Positions 43,435 to 52,119 of a DNA stretch of 64,000 bases are shown here, piece after piece (the first letter of the stretch is position 1; the number at the start of each line of letters is the position of its first letter). The notes under the pieces were generated by a model. The model made no database searches. It was not told the origin of the DNA and was given only the letters and a program-made list of their open reading frames with translations. Made by a program: the position numbers and the translations under genes. The DNA is from Vibrio pomeroyi (GTDB lineage: Bacteria > Pseudomonadota > Gammaproteobacteria > Enterobacterales > Vibrionaceae): assembly GCA_041879425.1 (NCBI GenBank), contig CP090855.1, positions 744,001 to 808,000 on the forward strand, read 5' to 3'.

Positions 43435-45201
43435 TTACTTAGATGTAGATACTTCTAACCGAGGCGTTTTCCTCGCACTCTTCAATAACAGAGAACCCAC
43501 AGTAACAATCACTGCACCACAGAAGATAAAGGCCATGCGACCCCAGAATGGGTTCGGGATTAGTACCATCGCCGTTACAAGTGCACCGAAAACCAGAATG
43601 AGTTTCCCTAGCATGTCGCGTTGTTGGCGATCCATTTCATCTTGTCCTTCCTCTTCGATAACAGGAGTCGCAACATCACTCCAAAACTCTTTAAGTTCTG
43701 TGTTTCGTTTGCCCACTGGCTCTTTGTAGAACTTAGTCGTTAGGCAGAAGAAACCACCCGTAATCACAAGGTGACCAATAACCCCAAGCAGAACTTTTAG
43801 GTCACTCGCTTCACGTCCTGTGAACGGAACTTCTAGGTTTAATAGATTGGCAACGACGTCCGCTGTAAGCACAAAACTCACGATGTAAGACACCATCATA
43901 CCCACCACTAATGTCGCCCAAGCTGCCCAGTCAGGTGTTTTCTTAATAAACATACCGAAGAACAATGGCACTAGAATTGGCATTTGTAATAGCGTACTTA
44001 CATACATCATTGCGTCGAAAAGGCTTAGACCTCGTAGAGAGTTAATGAACAGAGCCACCATGATGATCAATATGCCAAAGACCATGGTCATAAACTGACT
44101 CACTCTCATCAACTTCTTGTCATCCGCGTTTTTGTTCATGATTGGCGCATAAAAGTTACGCACAAACACACCTGAATTTCGGTTTAAACCTGAATCCATT
44201 GAAGACATTGTTGCCGCAAATACAGCCGACATAAGCAGTCCCACCATACCAACCGGCATGACGTTTTCGACAAACACTAGATAGACTGCATCAGCTGCTT
44301 TACTACCAAGCTCAGCCGCGTGCACAGTTGCCGCTTCAGGATAGATAATCGCCGTTACCCAAGGTGGTAAGAACCAAATTGCCGGTCCTATCAACATCAA
44401 TGCAAACGCTAGGAGTGCTGCTTTACGTGCGTTAACTGAATCTTTCGCCGTTAAGAAGCGATATGAATCTTGCATGTTGTTGATGTTTTGCAGCTGCTTA
44501 ACGAACATGAAGATAAACCAAGATATGAACAGCAATGGATAGTTCATATCAGAGCCCATTACACTGTCGGTAGGAAACTGTTCAATAAGATTCGTTGGAC
44601 CACCAATTTTTGCCAATGCAGCCACAGCACAAACCACCGTCACCGCCATGATCACAACCATTTGCACAAAGTCTGAAGCAACCACCCCCCATGCTCCGCC
44701 CAGTACGGAAATAAAGAGAACAATCAAACCAGTGACAATAATCGTGGTTTCGATATCAACTTTAAACACAGCACTAACGAAGAGTGCGAGACCATTTAGC
44801 CAGATACCGGTGTAAACCACACTTGTCGGCATTGTCGCCCACGTAAACACTTGTTCATTAGTTGCACCGAAGCGACGACGCACACCTTCAATAGGTGTAA
44901 CAACACGCATTTGTCGAAAGCGGTATGAAAAGAACAACCAAGAAAGTAGAAAGCCAAATGCGTTCGCCATGAAAATAACCATGATTGGGAACCCATCGGT
45001 AAAAGCCTTACCCGCAGCGCCAGTGAATGTCCAAGCACTAAACTGCGTCATGAATGCGGTAGAGCCAACCATCCACCACAACATCTTGCCTCCTCCACGA
45101 AAGTAATCACTGGTAGAGCTGCCTGCAAAACGTTTGAAGATGACGCCAATCGCTATCATAAAGATAAAGTAGACACCAACAACGAGCATGTCGATATTCA
45201 T
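43435..45201 (-). CDS. Sodium:solute symporter (SSS family), likely uronide importer
   Basis: An inner-membrane sodium symporter of 588 residues with about 13-14 hydrophobic helices. The SSS core includes GGKMLWWMVGSTAFMTQFSAWTFTGAAG near the start and an SSMDSGLNRNSGV motif. Related SSS proteins (ToaA-C) import oligoalginate in V. splendidus. Here the neighbours point to glucuronate-containing oligosaccharides or free uronate. It is the first gene of the three-gene minus-strand operon. A KdgR-like half-palindrome lies about 50 bp before its start. Confidence 0.9.
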   Translation of the reverse strand: MNIDMLVVGVYFIFMIAIGVIFKRFAGSSTSDYFRGGGKMLWWMVGSTAFMTQFSAWTFTGAAGKAFTDGFPIMVIFMANAFGFLLSWLFFSYRFRQMRVVTPIEGVRRRFGATNEQVFTWATMPTSVVYTGIWLNGLALFVSAVFKVDIETTIIVTGLIVLFISVLGGAWGVVASDFVQMVVIMAVTVVCAVAALAKIGGPTNLIEQFPTDSVMGSDMNYPLLFISWFIFMFVKQLQNINNMQDSYRFLTAKDSVNARKAALLAFALMLIGPAIWFLPPWVTAIIYPEAATVHAAELGSKAADAVYLVFVENVMPVGMVGLLMSAVFAATMSSMDSGLNRNSGVFVRNFYAPIMNKNADDKKLMRVSQFMTMVFGILIIMVALFINSLRGLSLFDAMMYVSTLLQMPILVPLFFGMFIKKTPDWAAWATLVVGMMVSYIVSFVLTADVVANLLNLEVPFTGREASDLKVLLGVIGHLVITGGFFCLTTKFYKEPVGKRNTELKEFWSDVATPVIEEEGQDEMDRQQRDMLGKLILVFGALVTAMVLIPNPFWGRMAFIFCGAVIVTVGSLLLKSARKTPRLEVSTSK

Positions 45202-45246
45202 TACGAACCCCTTTTCATTATTGTTCCGTTTAAATGATTTAATTTT

Positions 45247-45261
45247 TAAAATACCGTTTCA
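45247..45261. promoter_or_regulatory. KdgR-like operator before the uronide symporter
   Basis: TAAAA, a 5-bp spacer and TTTCA, in the same geometry as the perfect palindrome before kduD (TGAAA, 5 bp, TTTCA), with one mismatch in a half-site. Read on the other strand it gives ATGAAAC followed by GGTATTTTA, close to the enterobacterial KdgR consensus. Confidence 0.6.
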
Positions 45262-45557
45262 TTATTACATTAACGATATTTTATTTAAGGGTAATATGTG
45301 ATTTTTGTGATCCAAAGAATGCAAAAGTCATACAAATGAGATCGAGGTTGGATTATTGAGATCGGCGCTTTTTAGGTTGAAAAGATCATTGATGGATATT
45401 TGGATACATCGTGGCGAGAAGGGGCAAAAATAGATCAAGTAACCTAGGGATATAGCGACCAAATTACGAGCCTAGGAGGTATACCAAGCCATGACTCAGG
45501 CGCCTATCGCTTGGTATTGACTGAATATCAGCCACTAATTATCCAAACACCGGATAT

Positions 45558-45584
45558 AAAAAAGCCAGCCTCATTGGGCTGGCT
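45558..45584 (-). terminator. Terminator of the kduD-kdgF-dhuI operon
   Basis: AGCCAGCC (45563-45570) pairs with GGCTGGCT (45577-45584) around a 6-nt loop. The A run at 45558-45563 gives the U tail on the minus strand. Confidence 0.88.
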
Positions 45585-45605
45585 CTCTGAAGTCAAGCGT
45601 TAGAA

Positions 45606-46244
45606 TTAGTCCAAAAGCGAACGAACATAATCAGCAATTTCTTGGTTTTGGCAGTTATCAAAGAAACACTGTTGGAAACGAGGGCTACCCACAGCTGTCT
45701 TCACTAAATCTTGATCGATAGCGCGCAGTGAATCAATAAAGTTATCCTTCACTACCGCTGCTTTTACCTCGTTAAGAAGCGCGGCATTGCGTTGTTGTGG
45801 CTCTGCTCGCTCTAACGGGTAACCTTGACCACGCTCACCTGTGAACGCTTTTTCAAAGATGTAACGAACGTTTAGTTCACCAGCCCAACCAAAACCTTTC
45901 GCAAAAGCGAGCGCGATAGCGTTGCCGTTGTTGATTTGGTTAAACAAGAACGCATCAGAAGGTTCTAAACAGTAACCACAAACCACGCCTGGATGTAAGT
46001 TCAGCGACATCAAAGCACCTTGGCCAGTGCCACACCCTGTCACAACAAAGTCAACCGCCTTTGAGTTAATCAGAATGCTCGCCATAATACCTAGATGAAT
46101 ATACGTTAAGTGGTGATCGTTCTCGTCTGTCATTCCTAGGTTGAAAACATCGTGACCAAAACCACCAACAACTGACTCTAGTTCAGCTGATACCATTGCA
46201 TTTTTGCCTGCTTGACTGTTTTCCATCATTAGTGCGATTTTCAT
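45606..46244 (-). CDS. RpiB/LacAB-family isomerase, DhuI-like
   Basis: A cytosolic 212-residue member of the RpiB/LacA/LacB sugar-isomerase family. The N-terminus reads MKIALMMENSQAGKN in place of the usual phosphate-sugar motif, and the catalytic region is DFVVTGCGTGQGALM (about 65-79). It has a longer C-terminal part than RpiB. In size and operon partners it matches DhuI, which isomerises the ring-opened unsaturated uronate (4-deoxy-5-hexosulose uronate) before KduD/DhuD reduces the product. That would take the place of KduI, which is absent here. The assignment is inference from family and context. Confidence 0.78.
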   Translation of the reverse strand: MKIALMMENSQAGKNAMVSAELESVVGGFGHDVFNLGMTDENDHHLTYIHLGIMASILINSKAVDFVVTGCGTGQGALMSLNLHPGVVCGYCLEPSDAFLFNQINNGNAIALAFAKGFGWAGELNVRYIFEKAFTGERGQGYPLERAEPQQRNAALLNEVKAAVVKDNFIDSLRAIDQDLVKTAVGSPRFQQCFFDNCQNQEIADYVRSLLD

Positions 46245-46316
46245 TTACTTTCTCCCGCAGCATTACTGCAAATTTAAAAATTAGTGCTCAAATGTTCGTT
46301 CTAAAAAATTTAGAGC

Positions 46317-46637
46317 TTAAACAAAGTCTTTACGCATTGGCGTAAAGTTATCAATTAATACGCCGGCTTCTAGGCAAACACAGCCATGTTCGATACCCGG
46401 CTCTTTGTACATAGTGTCGCCTGCGCGTACCACTTTCGTTACATCGCCAATCGTGAACTCAAAGGCTCCCGACAAAACGTATGTGAGCTGCTCATGAGGA
46501 TGGGTATGCAACGCACCAACAGCGCCTGTTTCGAAATGAACTTCTACAGCCATCACGTTCTCGCTATGAGCAAGCACCTTGCGAGAAACTCCCGCGCCAA
46601 GATCTTCCATTTTCACGTCTTCGTTATACACAAACAT
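46317..46637 (-). CDS. kdgF: KdgF-like cupin
   Basis: A 106-residue single cupin with the metal-binding motif HTHPHEQLTYVLSGAFEF (His and Glu ligands) and a second motif with PGIEHGC. KdgF proteins convert unsaturated uronates released by lyases into their linear ketone form, the step before the isomerase encoded just downstream. It lies 7 bp after the YgjV gene and 72 bp before the DhuI-like gene. Family membership is firm, and the function is supported by its neighbours. Confidence 0.88.
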   Translation of the reverse strand: MFVYNEDVKMEDLGAGVSRKVLAHSENVMAVEVHFETGAVGALHTHPHEQLTYVLSGAFEFTIGDVTKVVRAGDTMYKEPGIEHGCVCLEAGVLIDNFTPMRKDFV

Positions 46638-46644
46638 GTCGTTT

Positions 46645-47169
46645 TTATTCCTGTTGTTGCGGCGTAATTTTGCACTTGGCGTTATCTTGGTATAGACGAA
46701 AAATAGTAACGAGGTTAATCCCTATCACTGATATTTCCATTAGCGAGCCACCAATTGAACCAATGATCAGATTATTAGTTAGCCAGCATACAGCTCCCAA
46801 TAAAAAGCCGACTCTTAGTGCAATACCGTTCAATCTAAATATTGAGTACGTTCCAATAATCGTTCCCGCTAAAGGCAGAAGTTGATACCAATGCTGAGCA
46901 AAACCGATTCCGCTGCCAACCGCGAGGGCAATAAATAACCCTGCAGCCCACAGCGATTTGGTATACATCGCGGTGCCAGTTCTGAGTGCTGAAATCAAAG
47001 CACCGATTGCCGATGTAATGGAACCCAATAATAAAAAATGAATAAGATGGTTAACGTTCAACATCAACATAACCACTTTGAGCTTTTTGTCGTCCTTCTG
47101 GTAAAAGGTCGAAAGGCCCAGAAGGAAACTTACTAGCCCTACAGCTTGTGCAACGATCTCGTTAACCAT
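46645..47169 (-). CDS. ygjV: YgjV-family inner-membrane protein
   Basis: A 174-residue protein with about six hydrophobic helices and a short cytosolic tail. It resembles E. coli YgjV (Imp-YgjV family), whose gene sits beside uxaA-uxaC in E. coli. The same company here suggests a conserved but undefined link with uronate metabolism. It is packed between kduD (18 bp) and kdgF (7 bp), clearly within one operon. It is not a recognised transporter fold. Confidence 0.85.
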   Translation of the reverse strand: MVNEIVAQAVGLVSFLLGLSTFYQKDDKKLKVVMLMLNVNHLIHFLLLGSITSAIGALISALRTGTAMYTKSLWAAGLFIALAVGSGIGFAQHWYQLLPLAGTIIGTYSIFRLNGIALRVGFLLGAVCWLTNNLIIGSIGGSLMEISVIGINLVTIFRLYQDNAKCKITPQQQE

Positions 47170-47187
47170 CTTATATTACAAAAATCG

Positions 47188-47949
47188 TTATCGTGCTAAC
47201 CATCCACCATCAACAGCAATGGTATAACCATTAATGTAATCCGATGCAGGTGATGCTAAGAACACACATGGGCCAGCGACATCTTTTGGTGTACCCCAAC
47301 GATCAGCAGGAATGCGCTCAAGAATAGCTTGGTTACGATCAGCATCTTCACGCAGTGCTTGAGTATTGTTGGTTGCCATATATCCAGGTGCAATCGCATT
47401 AACATTAATGTTATCGCTCGCCCATTCGTTCGCCATCGCACGGGTAATGCCCATTACAGCACTCTTAGACGCAGTATACGAAGGAACACGAATACCACCT
47501 TGGAAAGAGAGCATTGATGCGATATTAATGATCTTTCCGCCAGTGCCTTGCGCTTTAAACTGCTTCGCAACCGACTGAGACATAAAGAAAACGGTCTTAG
47601 TATTGATGTTCATTACGTCATCCCAGTTTTGCTCAGAAAACTCAATCGCGTCTTCTCGGCGAATAATGCCGGCATTATTAACAAGGATGTCGATGTGACC
47701 AAACTCAGTCAGCGCTTTATCTATAATTCCAGGAATATCTTCCTGCTTTAGAAGGTCAGCACGTACGTCTAAAAACGTATGACCCGCTGCATTCATTTTC
47801 TCGATGGTATCTGTTGGCTCAACACGATTTACGCCAACCACTTTACATCCAGCTTCAGCTAAACCAATTGCCATACCTTGACCAAGACCGGTATCACAAC
47901 CCGTCACTATCGCTACTTTACCTTCCAGATTGAATGACTCTAACATCAT
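47188..47949 (-). CDS. kduD: 2-deoxy-D-gluconate 3-dehydrogenase / KduD-type dehydrogenase
   Basis: A short-chain dehydrogenase reducing 3-deoxy-D-glycero-2,5-hexodiulosonate to 2-keto-3-deoxygluconate with NADH. From ATG 47949 it has 254 residues, the KduD length. It carries TGCDTGLGQG for the cofactor, NNAG, the catalytic Ser in IINIASM and YTASK. The start is set by GAGGAAG just upstream; an upstream in-frame start at 48027 would place the operator region inside the gene and is rejected. First gene of the operon kduD-ygjV-kdgF-dhuI, divergent from the KdgR-type regulator with a perfect palindrome between them. Confidence 0.94.
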   Translation of the reverse strand: MMLESFNLEGKVAIVTGCDTGLGQGMAIGLAEAGCKVVGVNRVEPTDTIEKMNAAGHTFLDVRADLLKQEDIPGIIDKALTEFGHIDILVNNAGIIRREDAIEFSEQNWDDVMNINTKTVFFMSQSVAKQFKAQGTGGKIINIASMLSFQGGIRVPSYTASKSAVMGITRAMANEWASDNINVNAIAPGYMATNNTQALREDADRNQAILERIPADRWGTPKDVAGPCVFLASPASDYINGYTIAVDGGWLAR

Positions 47950-48042
47950 GTTCGCTTCCTCAATTACGTTTAGTGTTGTGGCATTTCTGTAATGTCGCCC
48001 ACTCGATTTAGTCATACAATAAAACATAAACTCGTTGCTGAC

Positions 48043-48075
48043 AATTATTTTTGAAACGACATTTCAAAAATAATT
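48043..48075. promoter_or_regulatory. Perfect KdgR-type operator between kduD and kdgR
   Basis: A palindrome with 14-bp arms (AATTATTTTTGAAA and TTTCAAAAATAATT) and a 5-bp centre CGACA. The core TGAAA-N5-TTTCA has the spacing of the enterobacterial KdgR operator. It lies about 95 bp before kduD and 120 bp before the divergent regulator, so it could control both. Confidence 0.85.
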
Positions 48076-48195
48076 TCTAATTGAGTTAAAACTTTGAAGT
48101 TGATCGTTCTCGTTTTTTATTTTTTTGAAAAGGCTTTTTAGAAATTACGAAAAGTGGTATTTTGTCTTGATATTAGATAGCCCAAAGGAAGAAAA

Positions 48196-48981
48196 ATGGA
48201 GAAGTCCACCCAACCAGAAGCCGTTTCATCGGTATTAAAAGTTTTTAATATTCTTGAATCTCTGGGGGAACAGAAGGAAATAGGCGTATCAGACCTTTCA
48301 CAACGTCTAATGATGTCTAAAGCCACTACCTACCGCTTTCTACAAACAATGAAAATGCTTGGCTATGTGTCTCAACAAGGCGAAGCTGACCGATACTCAC
48401 TCACATTAAAGATGTTCGAACTTGGTTCAAAATCACTCGAGTGGGTTGATATGATCACAATCGCAGAGAAAGAGATGCGTGTGATCTCCGAAGAGACCAA
48501 TGAAACCATTCACTTAGGTGCGCTGGACCATGGCTCTATCATCTACATCCACAAGATCGATTCTAGCTTCGCTCTACGCATGCATTCTCGTGTTGGTCGA
48601 AGAAATCCTCTACATACAACTGCGATTGGTAAAGTGTTATTAGCAGAACGTGACGAAGAATTCGTTCGCACTCAGCTGGCAGACGCCGAATTTGTAAAAA
48701 GCACAAAAAATACCCTCGAAAACGTCGACCAACTTATTGATGAACTGAAAGCGGTTAAACTGCAGCACTTTGGCGAAGATAATGAAGAACAAGAGCCAGG
48801 CTTACGTTGTATCGCAGCTCCAGTTTACGACCGTTTTGGTACCGTAATTGCTGGTGTCTCAATTTCATTTCCTACCATTCGATTTGATGAAGAGAAAAAA
48901 GCTCATTATGTGGAGTTACTGCACAACGCAGGCAGAAATATATCTAAGCAATTAGGGTTTAATGATTACCCAATAAAATAA
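48196..48981 (+). CDS. kdgR: IclR-family regulator, KdgR type
   Basis: A 261-residue regulator with an N-terminal winged HTH (IGVSDLSQRLMMSKATTYRFLQTMKMLGYV) and an IclR effector domain (HSRVGRRNPLHTTAIGKVLL, ending with EPGLRCIAAPV and ISFPTIRF). It is divergent from the kduD operon and next to a perfect KdgR-like operator, so it most likely represses both uronate operons until 2-keto-3-deoxygluconate appears. It has AGGAAG before the start and its own terminator. It is the second IclR regulator in the window, distinct from the one at 21305. Confidence 0.92.
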   Translation: MEKSTQPEAVSSVLKVFNILESLGEQKEIGVSDLSQRLMMSKATTYRFLQTMKMLGYVSQQGEADRYSLTLKMFELGSKSLEWVDMITIAEKEMRVISEETNETIHLGALDHGSIIYIHKIDSSFALRMHSRVGRRNPLHTTAIGKVLLAERDEEFVRTQLADAEFVKSTKNTLENVDQLIDELKAVKLQHFGEDNEEQEPGLRCIAAPVYDRFGTVIAGVSISFPTIRFDEEKKAHYVELLHNAGRNISKQLGFNDYPIK

Positions 48982-48985
48982 TGAT

Positions 48986-49013
48986 AAAGGCGGCAATTAT
49001 TGCTGCCTTTTTT
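48986..49013 (+). terminator. Terminator after kdgR
   Basis: AAAGGCGGCA pairs with TGCTGCCTTT (one G-U) around ATTAT and runs into a T tract. Confidence 0.9.
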
Positions 49014-49170
49014 ATTGCGAGTTGTCCCCTTCAATTGATAGCCCAAGAATCATAGACAAGTCATGTTGTGCGTAAATAGAACAACATATAGCTCAGATAA
49101 ACTCCTCCCCCCTTCCACCAATCATACGCAGACCGTCAAGCCTATAACCCACCATGAACGATAATCTCAA

Positions 49171-49193
49171 AAATCATCTAAATCAGATGATTT
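49171..49193. promoter_or_regulatory. Palindrome upstream of the MFS gene
   Basis: AAATCATCT and AGATGATTT form a perfect 9-bp inverted repeat around AAATC. A second dyad, GGAATT/AATTCC, follows at 49194-49213. They lie 60-105 bp before the MFS gene and look like operator sites. No regulator is encoded beside them. Confidence 0.5.
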
Positions 49194-49275
49194 GGAATTA
49201 TGACAACAATTCCATGATTTATAAGGTAAAAAGGTTTATACATAATAATGTGTTATTTAAAGTGCTGAAATTATC

Positions 49276-50607
49276 ATGACGCTCAAAGAAATCCTGAAAA
49301 TTCCCAATGTCCGCTACTTCTTAATGTTCAGAAGCAGCTACTTTGCGCGTTTTTATTACCCTATTTTCACCTTACTCTATTTAGATTACGGCTTAACCCT
49401 TTCTCAGTTTGCCATGCTCAACGTAGTTTGGGCGGCGACCATCGTGCTTGCAGAAGTACCATCTGGGGCATTCGCCGATACCTTAGGTCGTAAAAAGCTT
49501 GTGGTGTTGTCTTCGATTGTGATGTTCATTGAGATCGCGATGATCGCGCTCGTACCGACCGGAGACGCTAACTTGGTGTTCATGGTCTTCTTGGTCAACC
49601 GGATACTCAGCGGGCTAGCGATGGCATTAGCAAGCGGTGCTGATGAGGCACTGGCTTACGACACCTTAAAAGAACAAGGCAATGAAGAGTTGTGGCCGCG
49701 AGTGTTACAAATCCAGCTCCGTATCACCTCTAGTGTCGGTATCTTTGTCACCTTGATCGGTGCCGCGATGTACGATGTGAATTTCATGGCGAACATCTTT
49801 CATGCTCTTGGATTAGCCGAGCCAGAAAGCACCAAAGACCTGATGCGTATTCCTGTATTCGCCACGCTATTGGTCGCGTTGCTCGCCATTTATGCCGCAG
49901 TAAACATGCGCGAAGAAAAGAAGGTGATGCCAAGCGATCAGAGCAAATTAGCAACGACTATCGCCAGCCTCAAGTTAACGGCTGATACCGGTAAGTGGGT
50001 ACTTGCTACGCCTTACGTGCTGTTCATCTTGCTCTATTACAGCTTGTTCGAACACACTTCACGTATGTTCTTAACCATGAACAGCCAATACTATCTCGCG
50101 ATCGATATTCCTATTATCTATTTTGGTTTTATTGGCGCGGGAATCAGTTTACTAAAAATCATTTTAGCGGGACAAAGCCGCAGGTTAGCAGAAAGTATCG
50201 AGCCAAAAACCTTTATTATAGTCATGGGCTTAGCAAGTATTACGACTTACTATTGGATCAGCTTAGGGTGGTCAATCTATGGGGTAGTTCCTGCGCTGGT
50301 GCTTATTTTTATCATCATGACGATGAACATTTTCATCAGTTACCACCTAAATAAAAAGACCGAGTCACACAACCGAGCCACGGTTCTTAGTTTCAAAGGT
50401 TTGATGTTTAACCTCGGATACGGACTGATCGGTATTTTGTATGCTTACTACTACAAGTTGGTCTCTAATAATTACACCGAGCAAGAAATAGAACAGAACC
50501 TCGCCTTCTTAGCATCGCTGTCTTCATTCTGCTATTACTTCGCCTTACTGTTCGTTTTGATTAGCGCATTGTTCTATTTCAAAAACAAGAAACAGCCGAT
50601 CTTCTGA
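49276..50607 (+). CDS. Major facilitator superfamily transporter
   Basis: An inner-membrane transporter of 443 residues with about 12 hydrophobic helices. The loop between helices 2 and 3 carries the MFS signature as GAFADTLGRKK. The N-terminal half has the conserved ASGADEALAYDTL, found in a subgroup of uncharacterised MFS proteins near drug exporters. Nothing indicates a substrate. It is monocistronic and preceded by two palindromes. Confidence 0.88.
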   Translation: MTLKEILKIPNVRYFLMFRSSYFARFYYPIFTLLYLDYGLTLSQFAMLNVVWAATIVLAEVPSGAFADTLGRKKLVVLSSIVMFIEIAMIALVPTGDANLVFMVFLVNRILSGLAMALASGADEALAYDTLKEQGNEELWPRVLQIQLRITSSVGIFVTLIGAAMYDVNFMANIFHALGLAEPESTKDLMRIPVFATLLVALLAIYAAVNMREEKKVMPSDQSKLATTIASLKLTADTGKWVLATPYVLFILLYYSLFEHTSRMFLTMNSQYYLAIDIPIIYFGFIGAGISLLKIILAGQSRRLAESIEPKTFIIVMGLASITTYYWISLGWSIYGVVPALVLIFIIMTMNIFISYHLNKKTESHNRATVLSFKGLMFNLGYGLIGILYAYYYKLVSNNYTEQEIEQNLAFLASLSSFCYYFALLFVLISALFYFKNKKQPIF

Positions 50608-50750
50608 AGAAAGTATCGAACTGTTGAAGAGATATCTACTGCCGAATAGAGAATAAAGGTGAGCCTGTGGGTATAAGCAGATCATGACACTTCTTATCAT
50701 GTGATTTTTTGTTAGTATCACCATCAAATTACATCACACATGGAAGCGTC

Positions 50751-51632
50751 ATGTCTTTTAGTTGGATCGCCTTTACCCTGCTTGCTGCCTTCAGCCAATC
50801 TTGGCGCAATGCCTTTCAAAGCAAGCTAGCCGGCACAATGAGTGTGGCTGGCGTCACGCTGGCTCGCTTTATTTGGGCAGGACCAATTGCACTTCTCTAC
50901 CTCTACGCTTTATATCAATGGCAGCCAGTCTCAGCGCCTAATTTTTCCGGTGAGTTTGTTTTCTACATAGTTGCTGCGGCAATCATGCAGATCCTTGCGA
51001 CAGGCTTAATGGTGATGCTGTTTAAGCTAGAAAACTATACGATTGGTGCTGGGCTTGCCAAGTGTGAGGCTCCCGTTTCAGCAGTACTTTCGGTGCTCTT
51101 CTTTGGTACGGCATTAACCGTAACAGGCTGGATAGGCGTGTTAATTGGTACCTTGGGTGTGCTCATCATGAGTAGCGCTTCAGGGTGGCGAAGCCTTTCT
51201 CCTAAAGTCTTTTTGTTGGGTATGGCTTGCAGTACCGCCTTTGCTTTAACGTCTCTTTGGGTGCGAGAAGCCAGTTTGAGCATTGGCCTCCCCTTCCCTC
51301 ATAGCGCTGCTTGGGTTCTATTTCTGGTGATTACCCTTCAGACATTCATCATCTGTACTTACCTCTTCTTTAAAGAACGCGACACATTACGCCAGATATT
51401 CAAGAAGTCGAGACTGGTTGTGATGACAAGCCTAGCCAGTGTGGTTGGCTCTCTTGGCTGGTTTAGCGCGATGTCACTTCAAGCCGTGCCTTACGTAAAG
51501 ATTTTAGGGCAAATTGAAGTAGTCTTCATGGTTCTCATTTCTTACTTCTGGTTGGGTCAGAGCATCGCCCGCAAAGACATTCTTGCGCTAGTCTTACTCT
51601 CTATCGCCGCAGTATTGGTGATGTGGCAGTAG
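50751..51632 (+). CDS. EamA/DMT-family transporter
   Basis: An inner-membrane transporter of 293 residues with ten hydrophobic helices arranged as two EamA repeats. The first repeat is about residues 4-137 with GAGLAKCEAPVSAVLSVLFFG; the second ends in KILGQIEVVFMVLISYFWLGQ. ATG 50751 is taken as start because GGAAG precedes it and it opens the first helix; a TTG at 50709 is less likely. Substrate unknown; relatives export amino acids or metabolites. A hairpin terminator follows. Confidence 0.87.
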   Translation: MSFSWIAFTLLAAFSQSWRNAFQSKLAGTMSVAGVTLARFIWAGPIALLYLYALYQWQPVSAPNFSGEFVFYIVAAAIMQILATGLMVMLFKLENYTIGAGLAKCEAPVSAVLSVLFFGTALTVTGWIGVLIGTLGVLIMSSASGWRSLSPKVFLLGMACSTAFALTSLWVREASLSIGLPFPHSAAWVLFLVITLQTFIICTYLFFKERDTLRQIFKKSRLVVMTSLASVVGSLGWFSAMSLQAVPYVKILGQIEVVFMVLISYFWLGQSIARKDILALVLLSIAAVLVMWQ

Positions 51633-51714
51633 TTTGACCAACAATACCGAGGTGAGTCCTGACAAACAAACGTAAGCGAACCGCCCTTTCATTCATACTT
51701 ATGGTAAATACATC

Positions 51715-51743
51715 ACGCCATCATATAATTTTTATGATGGCGT
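51715..51743 (+). terminator. Hairpin between the EamA gene and the small exported protein
   Basis: ACGCCATCAT pairs with ATGATGGCGT (10 bp) around a 9-nt T-rich loop. Only AAAA follows on the plus strand, so it may be a terminator or a leader element of the next gene. Confidence 0.5.
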
Positions 51744-51829
51744 AAAATGATAAGAACCACCTTCACATAATTTTTATAGTGCCCGTATCAGCTATTTGTA
51801 ATTACCTTTACTCAATAGGATACAGCCAA

Positions 51830-52069
51830 ATGAAAACACTCACTCAAATCGTACTAGCAACAATCGTATTTACAACCTCACTAATGGCATTCGCTGAACC
51901 GACCACCACCAACGAAGCCCCACGAGAATCACAGACCATAACGGTAAAACATGAAGCAATGACAGTGACGCTAACAGATAAACATTTTGTGCCTGCTGAT
52001 AAAGCTGAAACCGCCCAGGCTCAGAAGCTAACGCAAAATACCGACTCAAAACCACAACCAACAATATAA
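51830..52069 (+). CDS. Small exported protein of unknown function
   Basis: A 79-residue protein with a clear Sec signal peptide (MKTLTQIVLATIVFTTSLMAFA), leaving about 57 hydrophilic residues rich in Thr, Glu, Lys and Gln without cysteines. The middle (ITVKHEAMTVTLTDKHFVP) may form a beta strand pair. ATG 51830 has ATAGGATA upstream, and an ATG-like start at 51779 would add an implausible leader. I do not recognise the family. Confidence 0.7.
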   Translation: MKTLTQIVLATIVFTTSLMAFAEPTTTNEAPRESQTITVKHEAMTVTLTDKHFVPADKAETAQAQKLTQNTDSKPQPTI

Positions 52070-52119
52070 TGGTCGTATCAAAATAGTGGTGCATCAAACT
52101 AACGTATAAATACCTCTCA

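Larger units (their letters stand above)
45202..45605. other. Intergenic region between the two uronate operons
   Basis: 404 bp with no gene seen. It carries the symporter promoter with a KdgR-like site (45247-45261), a perfect 9-bp inverted repeat ATACCAAGC/GCTTGGTAT at 45481-45517, and the terminator of the DhuI-like gene at 45558-45584. Confidence 0.7.
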
